The notes under the pieces: model-generated
Told to the model about the DNA's origin: nothing
Databases searched by the model: none
Seen by the model: the letters and a program-made list of their open reading frames with translations, nothing else
Shown here: in pieces, positions 1-11,476 of the stretch
Layout of the letters: each line of letters begins with the position of its first letter
How positions within the stretch are numbered: position 1 is the first letter of the stretch
Position numbers and translations under genes: made by a program
Source: Dolomedes plantarius
Taxonomy: Eukaryota; Arthropoda; Arachnida; Araneae; Dolomedidae
Reading direction: 5' to 3'
DNA length: 64,000 bases
Assembly (NCBI GenBank): GCA_907164885.2
Contig: OU015492.1
Span: 207,425,493 to 207,489,492, forward strand

Positions 1-340
1 TTTTCATCGAAAAATGAAGCACAGTTTTTCAAGAAAGATCGTCCCCTATGTGGATGTAATATCGATACTAAACGAGTTTTTATCGTACAAAGAAAATATT
101 TACATCATCTGGAAGCTGAAAGCTTTCTTATTCATATAAACCCCATTTCAAGTCTATATCTTAAATTTTCGATTTTTAATTGAATTTTAAAGCTGATAAT
201 TCAACAGTGATGAAACGCCCTTCACATTAAGGGTGACAACAGTAAATGGATGCAAGCTGTTACATTGCCCGAGAATCAATGTATCTCGCTATTAGACACA
301 AGAAGAGCGAGCGTAGCGAGCCTAGGGACGAAGCCCCTAG
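1..340. other. Unassigned sequence ending in a CTAG hairpin
   Basis: I see no reading frame of note here. The last 40 bases form a GC-rich segment with a short inverted repeat (CTAGGG then CCCCTAG) and finish with CTAG followed by T at 341. That is the shape of a Helitron 3' end, so this stretch may be the tail of an element starting left of the window. It directly abuts the Helitron copy that follows. The assignment is inference only. Confidence 0.3.
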
Positions 341-962
341 TATATATATATTTAGAAAAAAATCGTAAGCGATATTTTTAAAGAGAAAATAATGTAGATG
401 AAAATATTCAAATTAAATCTAGTAGGACATACTAAAGAATATAGTACAGTTAATATAGTACAGTTTGAGGAACATATCTTTTACTGTATTTTAATATTTT
501 TTTGGATAATGTCCAATCTTCTGCTGCATTAGAAAGAAAAGAAATATTTTTTTGCCCATTTCGTTGTTATCACGTGACGATAAATTTATTTAAAGTACTA
601 GAAAAAGAAATCACCTGATCAGCATTTAATAAATTAAATTCTAAAAATTAATATTTAAAAATTCACCAAAAATCAGAAAATGGATTTAAAGATTCCTTAA
701 AGATCTCATTTTAAAGGAATTTTTATGAGCTTTCTCGTGATATAAATTTTAGAGCCCTTAGACTATTATTTTAAATGCAAACTTAAAAAAATTCACTAAA
801 ACAGCTTAAAAATTTAATTTTAAAAAATCTTTCTTAAAAGATTTTTTCAAAAATCTTTCTTAGTGCCCCCCTTCACCATAAGAAGAATCGCCATGCAAAA
901 TTTCAGCCCTTTAGGTCCAACGGTTTGATCCTTGCATTGTATGTCAGTCAGTTACGGAACTG

Positions 963-1037
<75 letters not shown>
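341..1037 (-). mobile_element. Non-autonomous Helitron, copy A, 3' end replaced
   Basis: This segment is closely similar to the complete Helitron copies at 4749, 9305, 49860 and 51127. It shares the TCAGCCCTTTAGGTCC block, the GTCAGTCAG run and the GTTACGGAACTG block near the 5' end. It lacks the family 3' end (CTTCGCTACGGAGTAC next to CTAGCTGAAAA) and instead abuts a different CTAG hairpin at 340. The TATATATA 5' terminus has expanded into a long TA run. It carries the 160-bp internal segment also seen in the copies at 9305 and 51127 and missing from those at 4749 and 49860. No protein is encoded. Confidence 0.7.
964..1037. repeat. (AT)n microsatellite
   Basis: This is an uninterrupted AT dinucleotide run at the 5' terminus of Helitron copy A. 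It appears to be an expansion of the TATATATA that normally forms that terminus. Confidence 0.95.
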
Positions 1038-1039
<2 letters not shown>

Positions 1040-1265
1040 CCTTTCTTCGAGATTGGGGGGGGGGGGGTTATGTTCAAACTTCTGTGTGAGTCCTAGCATC
1101 TTATCAAAATTGAAATCCTGGAGGTTATTGTAGTGTTTTACGTGATTCAGGGATCACCCTTGCTAGAAATTGTTGGTCTTATACAATTGCACGCGACATA
1201 CGAGATTAAAACATGGACGAGGTTTTCAGCAAACAAATAGTCCTGCCGTTTCCGAACATGATGGG

Positions 1266-1443
1266 TTGGTTTGGTTTGGAGCGCTACGGTCAATTTTTGC
1301 TACACGAGGGCTAATTAGACCGGGACCTACTGCTTAAAGACGATACCGAACGGCTACAAACGTCCATGCCAAGCGAGAGATTCAAGCCCACGGACTCTGG
1401 TACCGAAAGCCAGTGACCTAGCCATTCGGCTATCATCCGGCTT
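1266..1443 (-). mobile_element. tRNA-derived SINE 1
   Basis: On the minus strand a tRNA-like head lies at 1440-1367. It has an A-box-like block (TAGCCGAATGGCTAGG) and a B-box-like block (GGGCTTGAATCTC). The distal end toward 1266 is a short CCAAA-type simple repeat. The element is flanked by an exact 13-bp direct repeat, CGAACATGATGGG, at 1253-1265 and 1444-1456, as expected of LINE-mediated retroposition. Such SINEs are transcribed by RNA polymerase III from the internal boxes and encode no protein. The length of 178 bp is in the usual range. Confidence 0.8.
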
Positions 1444-1533
1444 CGAACATGATGGGAAGTAAAATGCTGGGAGGAATCTTGAATCAAAGAAACCAGTAAT
1501 CCCCCTTTTATACATTTTTAAAGTCTTGAAATG

Positions 1534-1754
1534 GGCTTGTGGCGGCTCTGTGGTACAGCGCGTTGGTTTTCGGTGCTGAGGGTGCTCAGATCGAATCCCG
1601 GCGTTGCGCCACGAAAAACGCCTCCGTTTGTGTTGTCCCTTCATCGGGGGTAATGCTGTCCACCTATATGGTGCCCCCATAATACAACAGTAAAACTGCG
1701 GCGTAGCATGGGCGAATGTTTGATTACAAGTGCATCCGCATTGGTTTAAAAAAA
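1534..1754 (+). mobile_element. tRNA-derived SINE 2
   Basis: The tRNA-like head at about 1540-1613 has GTGGCG and CGCCAC pairing as an acceptor-type stem. An A-box-like TGTGGTACAGCGCG lies near 1550 and a B-box-like GATCGAATCCC near 1589. A unique body follows, then an A-rich tail at 1747-1754. Exact 13-bp target duplications (AAGTCTTGAAATG) lie at 1521-1533 and 1755-1767. The tRNA head differs from that of the neighbouring minus-strand SINE, so two families are present. A 108-residue open frame antisense to this region is not credible as a gene. Confidence 0.85.
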
Positions 1755-1767
1755 AAGTCTTGAAATG

Positions 1768-3590
1768 ATTTTCTGTAGCAAGAAAGGAGGTAATAACGTA
1801 ATGAGTTATAAAAAAATAATAGAGCTTTTTAAAAGAGATCTTTTATTCATCGTTTCAGGCAAAAGGGTTCTAAGTTAACAATTTCTTTTAGGATCCAAAA
1901 TGTTTTAATTTGAACAGCATTATTTTTATCTGTCAATAAGAGTTATGTGTATCATTTTCGGTAGCAACAATTGAAAAATGTTGCAAGTGTACTTAATTTA
2001 TCAAGATATTTCTTTTCTAAAGTCAGAGTATATATCTTAACCTACAGGTTACGGCTTTTGTGATTGTCGTGAAATGTCGACTAATATTGTTTCACCATGT
2101 TTAAACTTCTAATATTCAATAAAAATTCTACCTAACACAATTTTGTCTCAAATATTTTATATTTGGTCTACAAAATTCTATAGATGCTATTTTATCCTGA
2201 GTCATAAAACTTTGGAATCACCATTGACTTTCACATTACTGCTAATTGATGGCTAGTAACTTTACTAATTTTATTTACCGAAGAGCACTTTATCCATTTT
2301 TTCCTCCATTTCTTCCTTTTAGTAACTGACTGTAATTGTAAGTGTTGCCAATAAGATTTCTAAACAGTGTTTTAAACATAAATTGTAATCAATAAAATCA
2401 AAGGAAAAGGAAAACTGAAGCAAGCTTGCTTCATAACAAGTTTATTTAGGAAATGAATACAAAAGCATTTCTTTAAAATCAACTTGAATGAAATCAGTAA
2501 ATCTATGACAAAAAATTATTGCTGATTTTTGAGACTATGATTTTATTCAGATAAGAAGCCATGCTTTTCGTCCTCTAAAGAATCCTGCTATAGCTTATTA
2601 CAGGATGACCCGTCTACGTGAAAAGCATACGATCTGGGTTGAAGTCCTTGGGGAGCTAAGTTATTTTGAGGTCGAAAGATAAAATATAACTGAGTGTTTC
2701 AGTATTGAATACAACTAATATAGAACTTTTAAAAAAGAGCCAGTTTTGTATAATAGTTAACTGACTTTTATACCTGTTCAATTTTGTAAAAGAGTCAAGA
2801 CTTAATCTTGAACAGAAATTAAACTCAAAGATAAAAAAAAATCAGATCAAATTTCTATAAAAGGTGTTCTTTTTAGTATTTTGTCCGATTCCATTTCAGT
2901 GATACTATGTTCAAATAAAGTAAATTGAAATTCAAAGACAGTAACAGATAGATACTACAAAGTCACGTGGTTGATCCATATAAAAGAATATACATACATC
3001 GAAACTTATTTCTACATTCCTCCCACAATTTCTATGGGTTTCTTTGTACATGTTTATGAACTCCTCAGTATAACGTACTCAAGGAAAACAAGAATTCTAC
3101 TGAAGGAAAGTCACATCACATTCCCAATGTTGAAAAATGACCATCATCATTATTTGCAAAAGATTCACATATTAGTCGATGGGGGAGGTTTTAAAATTTC
3201 AGTCGGTGTTATTTAGAAAAAAAAAGTTTGTAGGAAGAATAAATTGGATTATGCATACAAAAAACCTTGTGAACTCCTCAGTATAACATACCTCAGTATA
3301 ATGTTCCTCAAACCATCCTAAGTTTTGTGAATATTGGAATGCAGGTAATACGATTTTCTCACTTAGCCAGAACAGTTCAGTACCGGAATTCCAGTAGTGA
3401 ACCAATTACTTGAATACCAGCCTCGTGTTCAGGAATCGAAGTTTTGAATCTAGGCCTAAAGTAGTGACTGGTATAATTTCGTTAAGATTTTGTCAAAAAA
3501 ACAAACATGATTGTACGAAGAAATATTGATTGATCATTTGTTTTAAGTTCTAAGAGTTATTCAAATGGGTTAAATGCAATTCCTCTTTTA
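1768..3590. other. Intergenic, no feature recognised
   Basis: This is AT-rich unique-looking sequence. Two short frames of 81 and 68 codons overlap on opposite strands near 3200 and have no recognisable motif. The phrase CTCAGTATAA recurs three times between 3063 and 3300. I see no gene. Confidence 0.5.
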
Positions 3591-3982
3591 CCATGTTTTT
3601 ATTAAGTCGCTTTCTTGTTTGTTTGTGTGTTTGTCGAGTACAAATCTTGTAATCGATTTTTAACTAACATCCCGACTAGCTAGACATTTGAAACTTTTAG
3701 AATAGCTCAGAACACGATGACAATGCATTCTCTTGATACTTTCAGCCATCTTTAAGCTTATTTGAATTCATTTTGTTTTCAGAATGGTGCAGCCATCTAT
3801 CGCCCGGGAAGGGAACGAAAAGTTAAATGCAATTGATTACGCATTTGATACCTCTTTATTATGGATTTGACCATTTTCTTTCAAGTTGATGGGATATTTC
3901 ATCATAAAAATTTTAAAAAAGTATTTATTAATACATAGAATTGTCAAGTTTATATGATTCAACAGAAAATTTCAAAACATGG
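3591..3982 (+). mobile_element. TA-flanked MITE (CCATGTTTT family), copy 1
   Basis: The element begins CCATGTTTT and ends AAAACATGG, and both ends are bounded by TA. It has two relatives of nearly the same length in the window, at 54633 (opposite orientation) and 63162. All three share an internal GCAGCCATCTATCG block. The TA boundaries suggest a non-autonomous element mobilised by a Tc1/mariner-type transposase. There is no coding capacity. Confidence 0.65.
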
Positions 3983-3984
3983 TA

Positions 3985-4748
3985 TATAAAAAGTTCTTTT
4001 TATCTTGTAATTATTTTACTCTTTTCTTTGTTTTGATAAATAGAAATTTCCTCTTCTTGGTTCATATTGCATCCATTTTTAATAAACAGGCTGAGAACGA
4101 TGTAAGATATATGAGTGATCAATGAACTAAAAAATTATTTTTGTTTATCATTTTATGCCCCCTTTTCGAAACTAACGAAAGATACTTACATTATTATTTT
4201 TAATATTTCTATTTTTGAGAAACAGATAAACATATCACTTAAAGATATCAAATAGGACTAAGGCAAAGACCTTCTTCTTTCATTCATTTTATTTCTCTCT
4301 CTGATATTACTTTGTACAGTTTCCAGCGATCAATGCGCATTACTTTGATTAGGAAAAAAAAATCTTGCATTGACTATTGGAATTTATTTAAATGCATCTT
4401 TTGAAAAATACTAGTATTGTTTTACCGGCTATGCGCTGAGATTAATGACGGGAAATTTAAGATTTATTAAGAGTATATTACTCAGCGAAACCATTTCCTT
4501 CGCTTTTAAAAAATCATTTCTGCTTACTTAGCGCATCATTTACAAAACTCGCATCGTATAACACGGATATAAATGTAATTGTAAGGTGTGATGTGTGATA
4601 TATGCACATAATGCATACACATACATTTTATGGCATTATGTCAGATGTCGATATGCCACCTTTTCATGTTTTCGGAAAATTAAATAAGTAACTTTTGTTC
4701 TCAAATATAAAATTACTCAATTAAGTTTTTCATTCCAAATATTCTTTA
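3985..4748. other. Intergenic, no feature recognised
   Basis: The sequence is AT-rich with no reading frame above 60 codons and no recognisable repeat boundary. Confidence 0.5.
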
Positions 4749-5511
<763 letters not shown>

Positions 5512-5650
5512 TTTAATACTCATATTCAACATCAAGCATATGGCTGGTCTTGATTGAAAATTTTCAATTAGGGATTAAGTAAAACCTCTTTTATACACAA
5601 CATTATTTGCCAATACGAATAACTTTCCCTATTTGAGCAAGTTCCCCCTT

Positions 5651-5702
5651 GAGGTAACTGATTTGGTTAGGCCTCCTGATGACGAGACCAGTCGGTTACC
5701 TC
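5651..5702. other. 52-nt imperfect hairpin
   Basis: GAGGTAAC at 5651 pairs exactly with GTTACCTC at 5695-5702. Pairing continues inward (GGT with ACC) around a loop of about 18 nt. It might be an RNA hairpin or a small palindromic repeat; nothing decides between these. Confidence 0.45.
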
Positions 5703-6382
5703 GATATTTGGTTTAGTTCCGTTACTGCTACAGAATCTTGCCTTATGGTGCGTAGAGTGCGTGTAAGTGCATGTTTTCTGCTTGTTTTCGTCTATATTCT
5801 TCCTATAATTGTCTTGTTTTTTTAAATAATTTAATTTTAGTTATAATTATTTCATAATTCCACCATCAGCTTTTGCCACATTAAAGAACCAATTTTAAGT
5901 GTGACATATCAACTTAAAACATAAAATTTAATTTTTCGGACATATCAACATCTGCCATAACGCCACAGATATAATCATGTGCATACGTTTATATACTCCT
6001 GCTTGCAATTAAGTTTGGAAATAAAACTATTATCCAGTTATAAATAAGCCAGTAAACAAATATTTTAACACTGAGCCCATAAAAGCACATAATTAAGGAA
6101 AAATTAATTAAAAATGACCCCCCCTTTCGGGGGCAACAACTTTCACCGTTTGCAGGGTGCAGATTTTTTCCCTGATTTTCTTTAATCTAAAGAATCTTGA
6201 AATTTTTTCTAATTAACGGTTTCAAAATGTTTTTACTTGTTTAAACTGATAACCGATAGGTGGTAGTACTAACCATTCTTCTACTCATTTAACTGAAATA
6301 CGAGTACATTGAATGCAAGTGAAAAAAAGATTTGATTTAGGCATTTGCACTGTGCAAATGGTGCCCCTCAGAGGGTTAAAGA
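5703..6382. other. Intergenic, one short palindrome
   Basis: There is no gene. A perfect 19-nt palindrome, CATTTGCACTGTGCAAATG, lies at 6342-6360. A C-run and G-run hairpin lies at 6118-6133. Confidence 0.5.
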
Positions 6383-6450
6383 TGTGGCACAATAGTTCAG
6401 TGGTTTGACCCTCGGCCTGAAACGCCGAAAATTGTGGTTTAAACATCTCT
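6383..6450 (+). pseudogene. tRNA-like relic (SINE head or tRNA pseudogene)
   Basis: ATAGTTCAGTGG resembles an A box, and TGTGGTTTAAACAT resembles a decayed B box. Between them CGGC and GCCG close a 7-nt loop, CTGAAAC, whose anticodon position would read GAA (phenylalanine). The acceptor stem is not convincingly paired, so a functional tRNA is unlikely. A TTAA MITE begins 70 bp downstream. Confidence 0.45.
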
Positions 6451-6522
6451 ATTTATTTTTATAGGGCAAAAAAGTCCTTAATTGAATGCGGTTTGTAAGT
6501 TGGAGTCATTACAATGGGTTAA

Positions 6523-7198
6523 GGGGACAAAGGACCTTGAAATTCAAATTTTTTAATTCTCAGTTTTTAACTCTATATACAAAATGAGAATAATTAATTT
6601 TCTATTTTACTACATTAAAACCTCTTAGAATTCGAAATAAGGAATTTTTGGCAGAATAATGCTTGTTTTTCAAAAAGAATTTCAAAAATGCTAATGTTTT
6701 TCAAAAAGCTCCATACGCATTATATATTAATTAAAATTCTTAAATTTTGTTATATAAGTTTACCATATGTATAAAAATATAAATGTGCATTTATATATTT
6801 ATTTATTTATTTGTATGAATCTAAAGTCTTAAATTTTTTTTTCCTATACTGCCTGTTATTTTTTTTATGTTTTTACTTTATTTTATGGTCTACAAATTTG
6901 AAAAAAATATTTGTGATTTCAAACAATTATGCACAGTTTTCTGACGAACACTTCAATTAACCATTCTGAGAAATTTGGAAGGTATCAGAAGAAAATGAAT
7001 ACGCATGGAGCCTTTTGAAAAATTCTAGCATTTTTGAAGAATTTTTTGATAAACAGGTCTTATTCTTTCACAAAATACTTATTTGTGAATTCGAGGTATA
7101 TTGAATGTAGTAGGAAAGAATATTAATTATACGCATTGGGTATATAGTTTAAAATATTGAAAATTAAAGAAGAACGTGATTGAAAGTCCTTTGTTCCC
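6523..7198. mobile_element. TTAA MITE family 1, copy 1 (palindromic)
   Basis: The ends are GGGGACAAAGGACCTTGAA and its inverted counterpart, and TTAA abuts both sides (6519-6522 and 7199-7202). Subterminal sequence stays complementary for roughly 200 bp (for example CTCTATATACAAAATGAG against its diverged partner). The element is therefore a long imperfect palindrome. Copies 2 and 3 are at 13944 and 43508. The frame of 60 codons inside it is not a gene. TTAA targets are typical of piggyBac-type transposases, but the GGGRACA end is not a standard piggyBac terminus. Confidence 0.8.
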
Positions 7199-7202
7199 TT
7201 AA

Positions 7203-7874
7203 GAAAAACTCTTTATGTGAAATTCTAGATGGAAAGAATACTTTAAAAACCAAATTAACTACATTATCAATTATTTTTAAGCAATATTCAAGATATAAAA
7301 AACAGAGTAAAAAATGTCGTAAAAGAGAATTTGATTTTACTATTTTGATGCTTCAAATTTAGATTTAATTTTTGATTAATTCAAGTTCCTAACCAAGTTT
7401 TAATTTCGGTTTTACAAAGCTTTAAGAATATTGAACCGCAGGTTGATCGAATTCCATGTCTTTATGAATTCTTAGATAAGTTCTTGAGTACTAATTAGAA
7501 TCTAAGAAAAGTAATTCAGAATGAGAGGAAGGAATTAAGTTATTTCAAATCCTCTTTAAAATTCAGAAACCGAATTTGGGTGTAATATGCAAGTTTTTCC
7601 AGTTAAAATTTTTACTTAATCTTATGATAAAATCACCCTGCAAATTATGTATGAGTTTATGAAAAACTCTTTAAACATAAAAAATTCTCTCTCAGAAATC
7701 GGTTTAGAATCTCAATTTTGGGTTAAAAAAAGAAAATTTAAATTTTATAGCATAATATTGTCTGCTTCTCTTACAAAGAGCTAATTGTTATGGTTACCAA
7801 ATTCATAAAAATTGTTATTATAACTAAAGATTTAACGCAACTTTGCCCTAAAAAAGCTGGATTATAATAAATCG
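7203..7874. other. Intergenic, no feature recognised
   Basis: AT-rich sequence; I see no gene, repeat boundary or structured element. Confidence 0.5.
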
Positions 7875-8195
7875 CCTCCGGAAAGCAAAATTTCAGACGC
7901 TAAAACCGTCCGTCGTCGTGAGTTATAATTTAGGCAGCGTGCCAAACCCAGTTTATATCGCTTGGGCAAGCAAGTAAACAATTAAACAGAAAAGTACCAA
8001 AATATGTCAAAATTTTGACATACATATATATATATATATATGTATATATATGCATACGTACATTTATGTAGGTACATATATACATAACACTTACATATAT
8101 ATATATACATACAAAAGAGTTAAGTAGCGATAAGTAATCCTACGTTAATTACCCGACGTAGTTTCGTTAGAAGAGACTACATGAAATTTTTTCTA
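7875..8195. repeat. Interspersed repeat R3, copy 1
   Basis: It shares CCTCCGGAAAGCAAAATTTC, GCGTGCCAAACCCAGT, GTCAAAATTTTGACATACAT and GTTTCGTTAGAAGAG blocks in the same order with loci at 28271 and 60811. A TA/CATA-rich segment lies in the middle. It is non-coding; the class is unknown. Confidence 0.65.
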
Positions 8196-8260
8196 TATTT
8201 TTAATCCCTCGAACATATATTTTTTATGTCTGTGAGAAAAGACGATTAGTATCGGCTGCA

Positions 8261-8458
8261 ACAACTTTTTTACGTGTCATATTTATTATAATATTACTTC
8301 CTGGACTATTACGATATTTTGTTATAATCTCCCTATTAAAATATAGCACTTAAGAACGTAACAATTTTTTAGCATCTCATATTTGCTACAATGTTACATC
8401 CTCTATTTTTATATTATTTTGTTATAAACTCCCTACTAAAATATAGTTCTTAATAATT
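8261..8458. repeat. Diverged tandem duplication of about 100 bp
   Basis: Two adjacent segments repeat the same order of motifs: CAACTTTTTTA or CAATTTTTTA, CATATTT, ATTTTGTTATAA, CTCCCTA and TAAAATATAG. They have diverged appreciably. Confidence 0.6.
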
Positions 8459-9304
8459 TCTTATACTACACATTTAGAATTCAAAAACCATTCAAAAACT
8501 TTACTTAGTTATATAAATACACATAGGTTCCTTAATGATTGTAATTTCAATGCGCGTAAATAGTGCAAACGGGTGTCATGTATTGTAGAGCACATTAAAA
8601 AAATAGAGGAGTTCTGTATAAAATATTGCTAGAAAGATTGAAAATATAATTACTACATTTAAAAAAAATATACACAAGGAATTTAAAAAGGCTTTAGACT
8701 AATGTTAACGGCGCATTTATGTTCCGGAAATAATTAAATTGGGAAAATCCCCGACAGTCAAAGAAGATAGAAATCATTGATTGGGAAACGACGCTTTTCT
8801 TAATTTTGTATATTTTTTTTTCGAGGATTCCATTTGTAAGGGTGTTCATTAAGATATCCATCGTGAAGTCAAGAACTATTTCTTAAAATATATCTATAGG
8901 TAAAAGAAAAAAAGAGAGAGAGCACATAGAAAGACCGTTTCAATTATGCTGGATGACAAAAGGAATAACTCTTTTTAAGAGAAGGAAATTTTAACAACAT
9001 ATGAGAAGAAAAAAATTTTTCTTAATTATCTTCGAAATGGAAAGACAGGAAATAGTTTTGAAATTATGAGTGAATAGGAATAATAAGCTCTCTATATAAT
9101 CTGAGCCGTAAAAGCCTCTGCTTTTTTATTTTTCGAAAATCTGAATATCCTTGCATTAGGAATGAGAAGGAAAATGCGCTATTGACAAATTTAAAGCTGA
9201 GAATCGATCGATTTATTTTGGCTTTTAGAGTAAAGGGGTATTTCTCATTTCATGCTCAAGGATTAGTATTTCATACTCGTAGGATTAGTGTAAAATTATA
9301 CTCA
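8459..9304. other. Intergenic, no feature recognised
   Basis: AT-rich sequence with no reading frame above 60 codons. The right end carries the GGATTAGTGTAAAATTATAC phrase that recurs on the other side of the adjacent Helitron. Confidence 0.5.
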
Positions 9305-10097
9305 TCTATATATATAAAATTGTTCCGTAACTGACTGACTGATTGACTGACTGACTGACATATAACGCACAGTCCAAACCGCTGGACCCAGAAGCGTGAA
9401 ATTTTGCATGGCGATTCTTCTTATAGTGTAGGGGTGCATTAAGAAAGATTTTTGAAAAATTCTTCTTAGATTTAAAAAAATTAAATTTTTAACTGTTTTT
9501 GTAATATTCTTTTAAGTTTGCATTTAAAATAATAATTTGAGGGTTATAAAATTTATATTACAAGAAAGATCATAAAACTTCCTTTAAAATGAAATCTTTT
9601 TCGGATCTTTTCCTCCATTTTCAGATTTTTGGTGAATTTTTAAAGGTGAATTTTTATAATTTTATTTATTAAATGCTGATCACGTGGTTTCATTTCTTTT
9701 TGTTAAAAGTATTTTTTACTTTTGTTAAAAGTATTAGTTTAAAGTATTTCTTTTTGTAATACTTTAAACTAATTTTACGTTAAGTGCATAACAATGAAAT
9801 AAATTGACAAAAAAAAATATTTTTTCTTTCTAATGCGGCAGACGATTGGACATTATCCCAAAAAATATTAAAATACAATAAAAGAAATGTTTCTCAAACT
9901 GTACTATATTAACTGTACTATATTTTTTAGTATGTCCTATTAGATTTAATTTGAATATTTTCTTCCACATTATTTTGTCTATAAAAATATCCGTTACTAT
10001 TTTTTTAATAAATATTTTTTTTTGGCATTAATTGCATACATTGAAAGTTGTATTTAATTTGAATGTACTCCGTAGCGAAGCACGGGTATTCAGCTAG
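9305..10097 (+). mobile_element. Non-autonomous Helitron, copy C (most complete)
   Basis: It starts with TC (TCTATATATATAAAATTG) after host A and ends in CTAG before host T, with no target duplication. A 3' subterminal hairpin lies 12 bp before the end: CCGT, AGC, loop GAA, GC, ACGG. These are the defining marks of Helitrons, which move by a rolling-circle Rep/helicase protein. No such protein is encoded here, so mobilisation in trans is inferred. It is the only plus-strand copy. It also carries a unique 39-bp perfect inverted repeat at 9734-9772. Confidence 0.85.
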
Positions 10098-10721
10098 TCA
10101 TTGCATAAAATTATACAAGGATTAGTGTAAAATTATACTAATCATTGTATAACATTATACTGGGATTAGTAGAATTTTAGTACAACTTCAGTAATATTAT
10201 TATATTGAAGTGGAAGATAACAGAGAAATTGCAGATAACGGAAAATCTCAAGCGTTATCATTAGGGGTACGTAAATATCACAAAAATAATTACAATATAT
10301 AAAATTTTTTATTTATTCACAAATATGTTGTTAAATATATATGTGTGTGTATAAATTCAAAATTTAAAAAAAAAATCTCAGTTTTGCTTACTTGGTAAGT
10401 ATCAAAATTCTTAGTTAAAAGATAACATTGTAGTAGTCTCACATTCTCTTCCTTAAGTCTTAAGCAATAAGTAATAAGCAAATTTCGAGAGATCTCCCAG
10501 TTAAAGACCGTGGATGGCCTTAGATAAGCAATTATGTTAATTAATTATTACTACTATTACCTAATTTCACTTAAAAAGCTATTTATCACCGAGTTTTCAC
10601 CGAAAAGTAGTAAAAAAATTATTTTCACATTTATTCTCTGATATCAGCAAATTTCGCATTTATTCGCATCTATTTCGTAAATACGAAAATTACTCATCCA
10701 TAGTTATCATGAAAGTAGATT
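10098..10721. other. Intergenic, short repeated phrases
   Basis: GGATTAGT and AAAATTATAC recur several times up to about 10170. No gene is visible. Confidence 0.5.
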
Positions 10722-10725
10722 TTAA

Positions 10726-11472
10726 GGGGTCATACGACTGTTCAAAGTCGAAAAAGTATGAACATTGTGTCACTTTCGACATTCTATATCTTGAAAAGTA
10801 TAAGATTTAAAATCATAATTTTTTTGTGTTAATAGAACAATGTTTGAATTATGAATATATACCTGTTTCTTGTTTGATAGTTAAAAATAATTTGTGTTAG
10901 ATAGTCATAATAAGCTGTTTGCTTTGGGCAAAAGTGATAAAGCTAACGCACATAAATATTCCCCAAAAAAATTGAGTTTAAGACAAAATTTCTGCTCTTA
11001 ACACATACTGCAGAAATTAAAGTTTAATTTTAACCTAAATTCGTATATATTTAAGGTATGTTTCTATTTTTACTATGAATCTGAAAATTGTGCTTTTTTT
11101 CTTAATAAATAAAATTTTATCTAGGCATGAAAAAGGCATTCTCTAGAGATTTGTAAACAAATTTAGGTTTAGTTTCAAGCAAATGATAATATGTACCCTC
11201 TGTGAAAATTTCTTGCAAAAATATGAAATAGTTGTAGAGATAACAAATGCGTTATGTGAAAAAAACACATTTTGAGAAAAATCACTTTGAAGTATTGCCC
11301 TTTAAATCTGTTTACAGTAAACATCTGACACGTTTTTATTCATAACTTCCGTAATTATGGGAATTCGTTCAAGCTGATTGTCTTAAAATACTCAGAAAAG
11401 TTTAATCTTTCATATTTTGTTTTTTTCAAAAAATCGATTTTTTTTTTGACGGTTTAACATTCGTATTACCCC
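10726..11472. mobile_element. TTAA MITE family 3
   Basis: The ends are GGGGTCATACGACTGTT and, inverted, GGGGTAATACGAATGTT. Both sides are bounded by TTAA (10722-10725, 11473-11476). The subterminal AAGTCGAAAAAGT and its diverged partner extend the similarity. There is no coding capacity. Its terminal sequence differs from family 1 although the target is the same. Confidence 0.75.
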
Positions 11473-11476
11473 TTAA

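Noticed and set aside
1220..1320. Possible transposase fragment (frame reading MMGWFGLERYGQFLLHEG)
   Set aside because: Overlaps the SINE and its target duplication; no catalytic motif, and the resemblance is too short to support.
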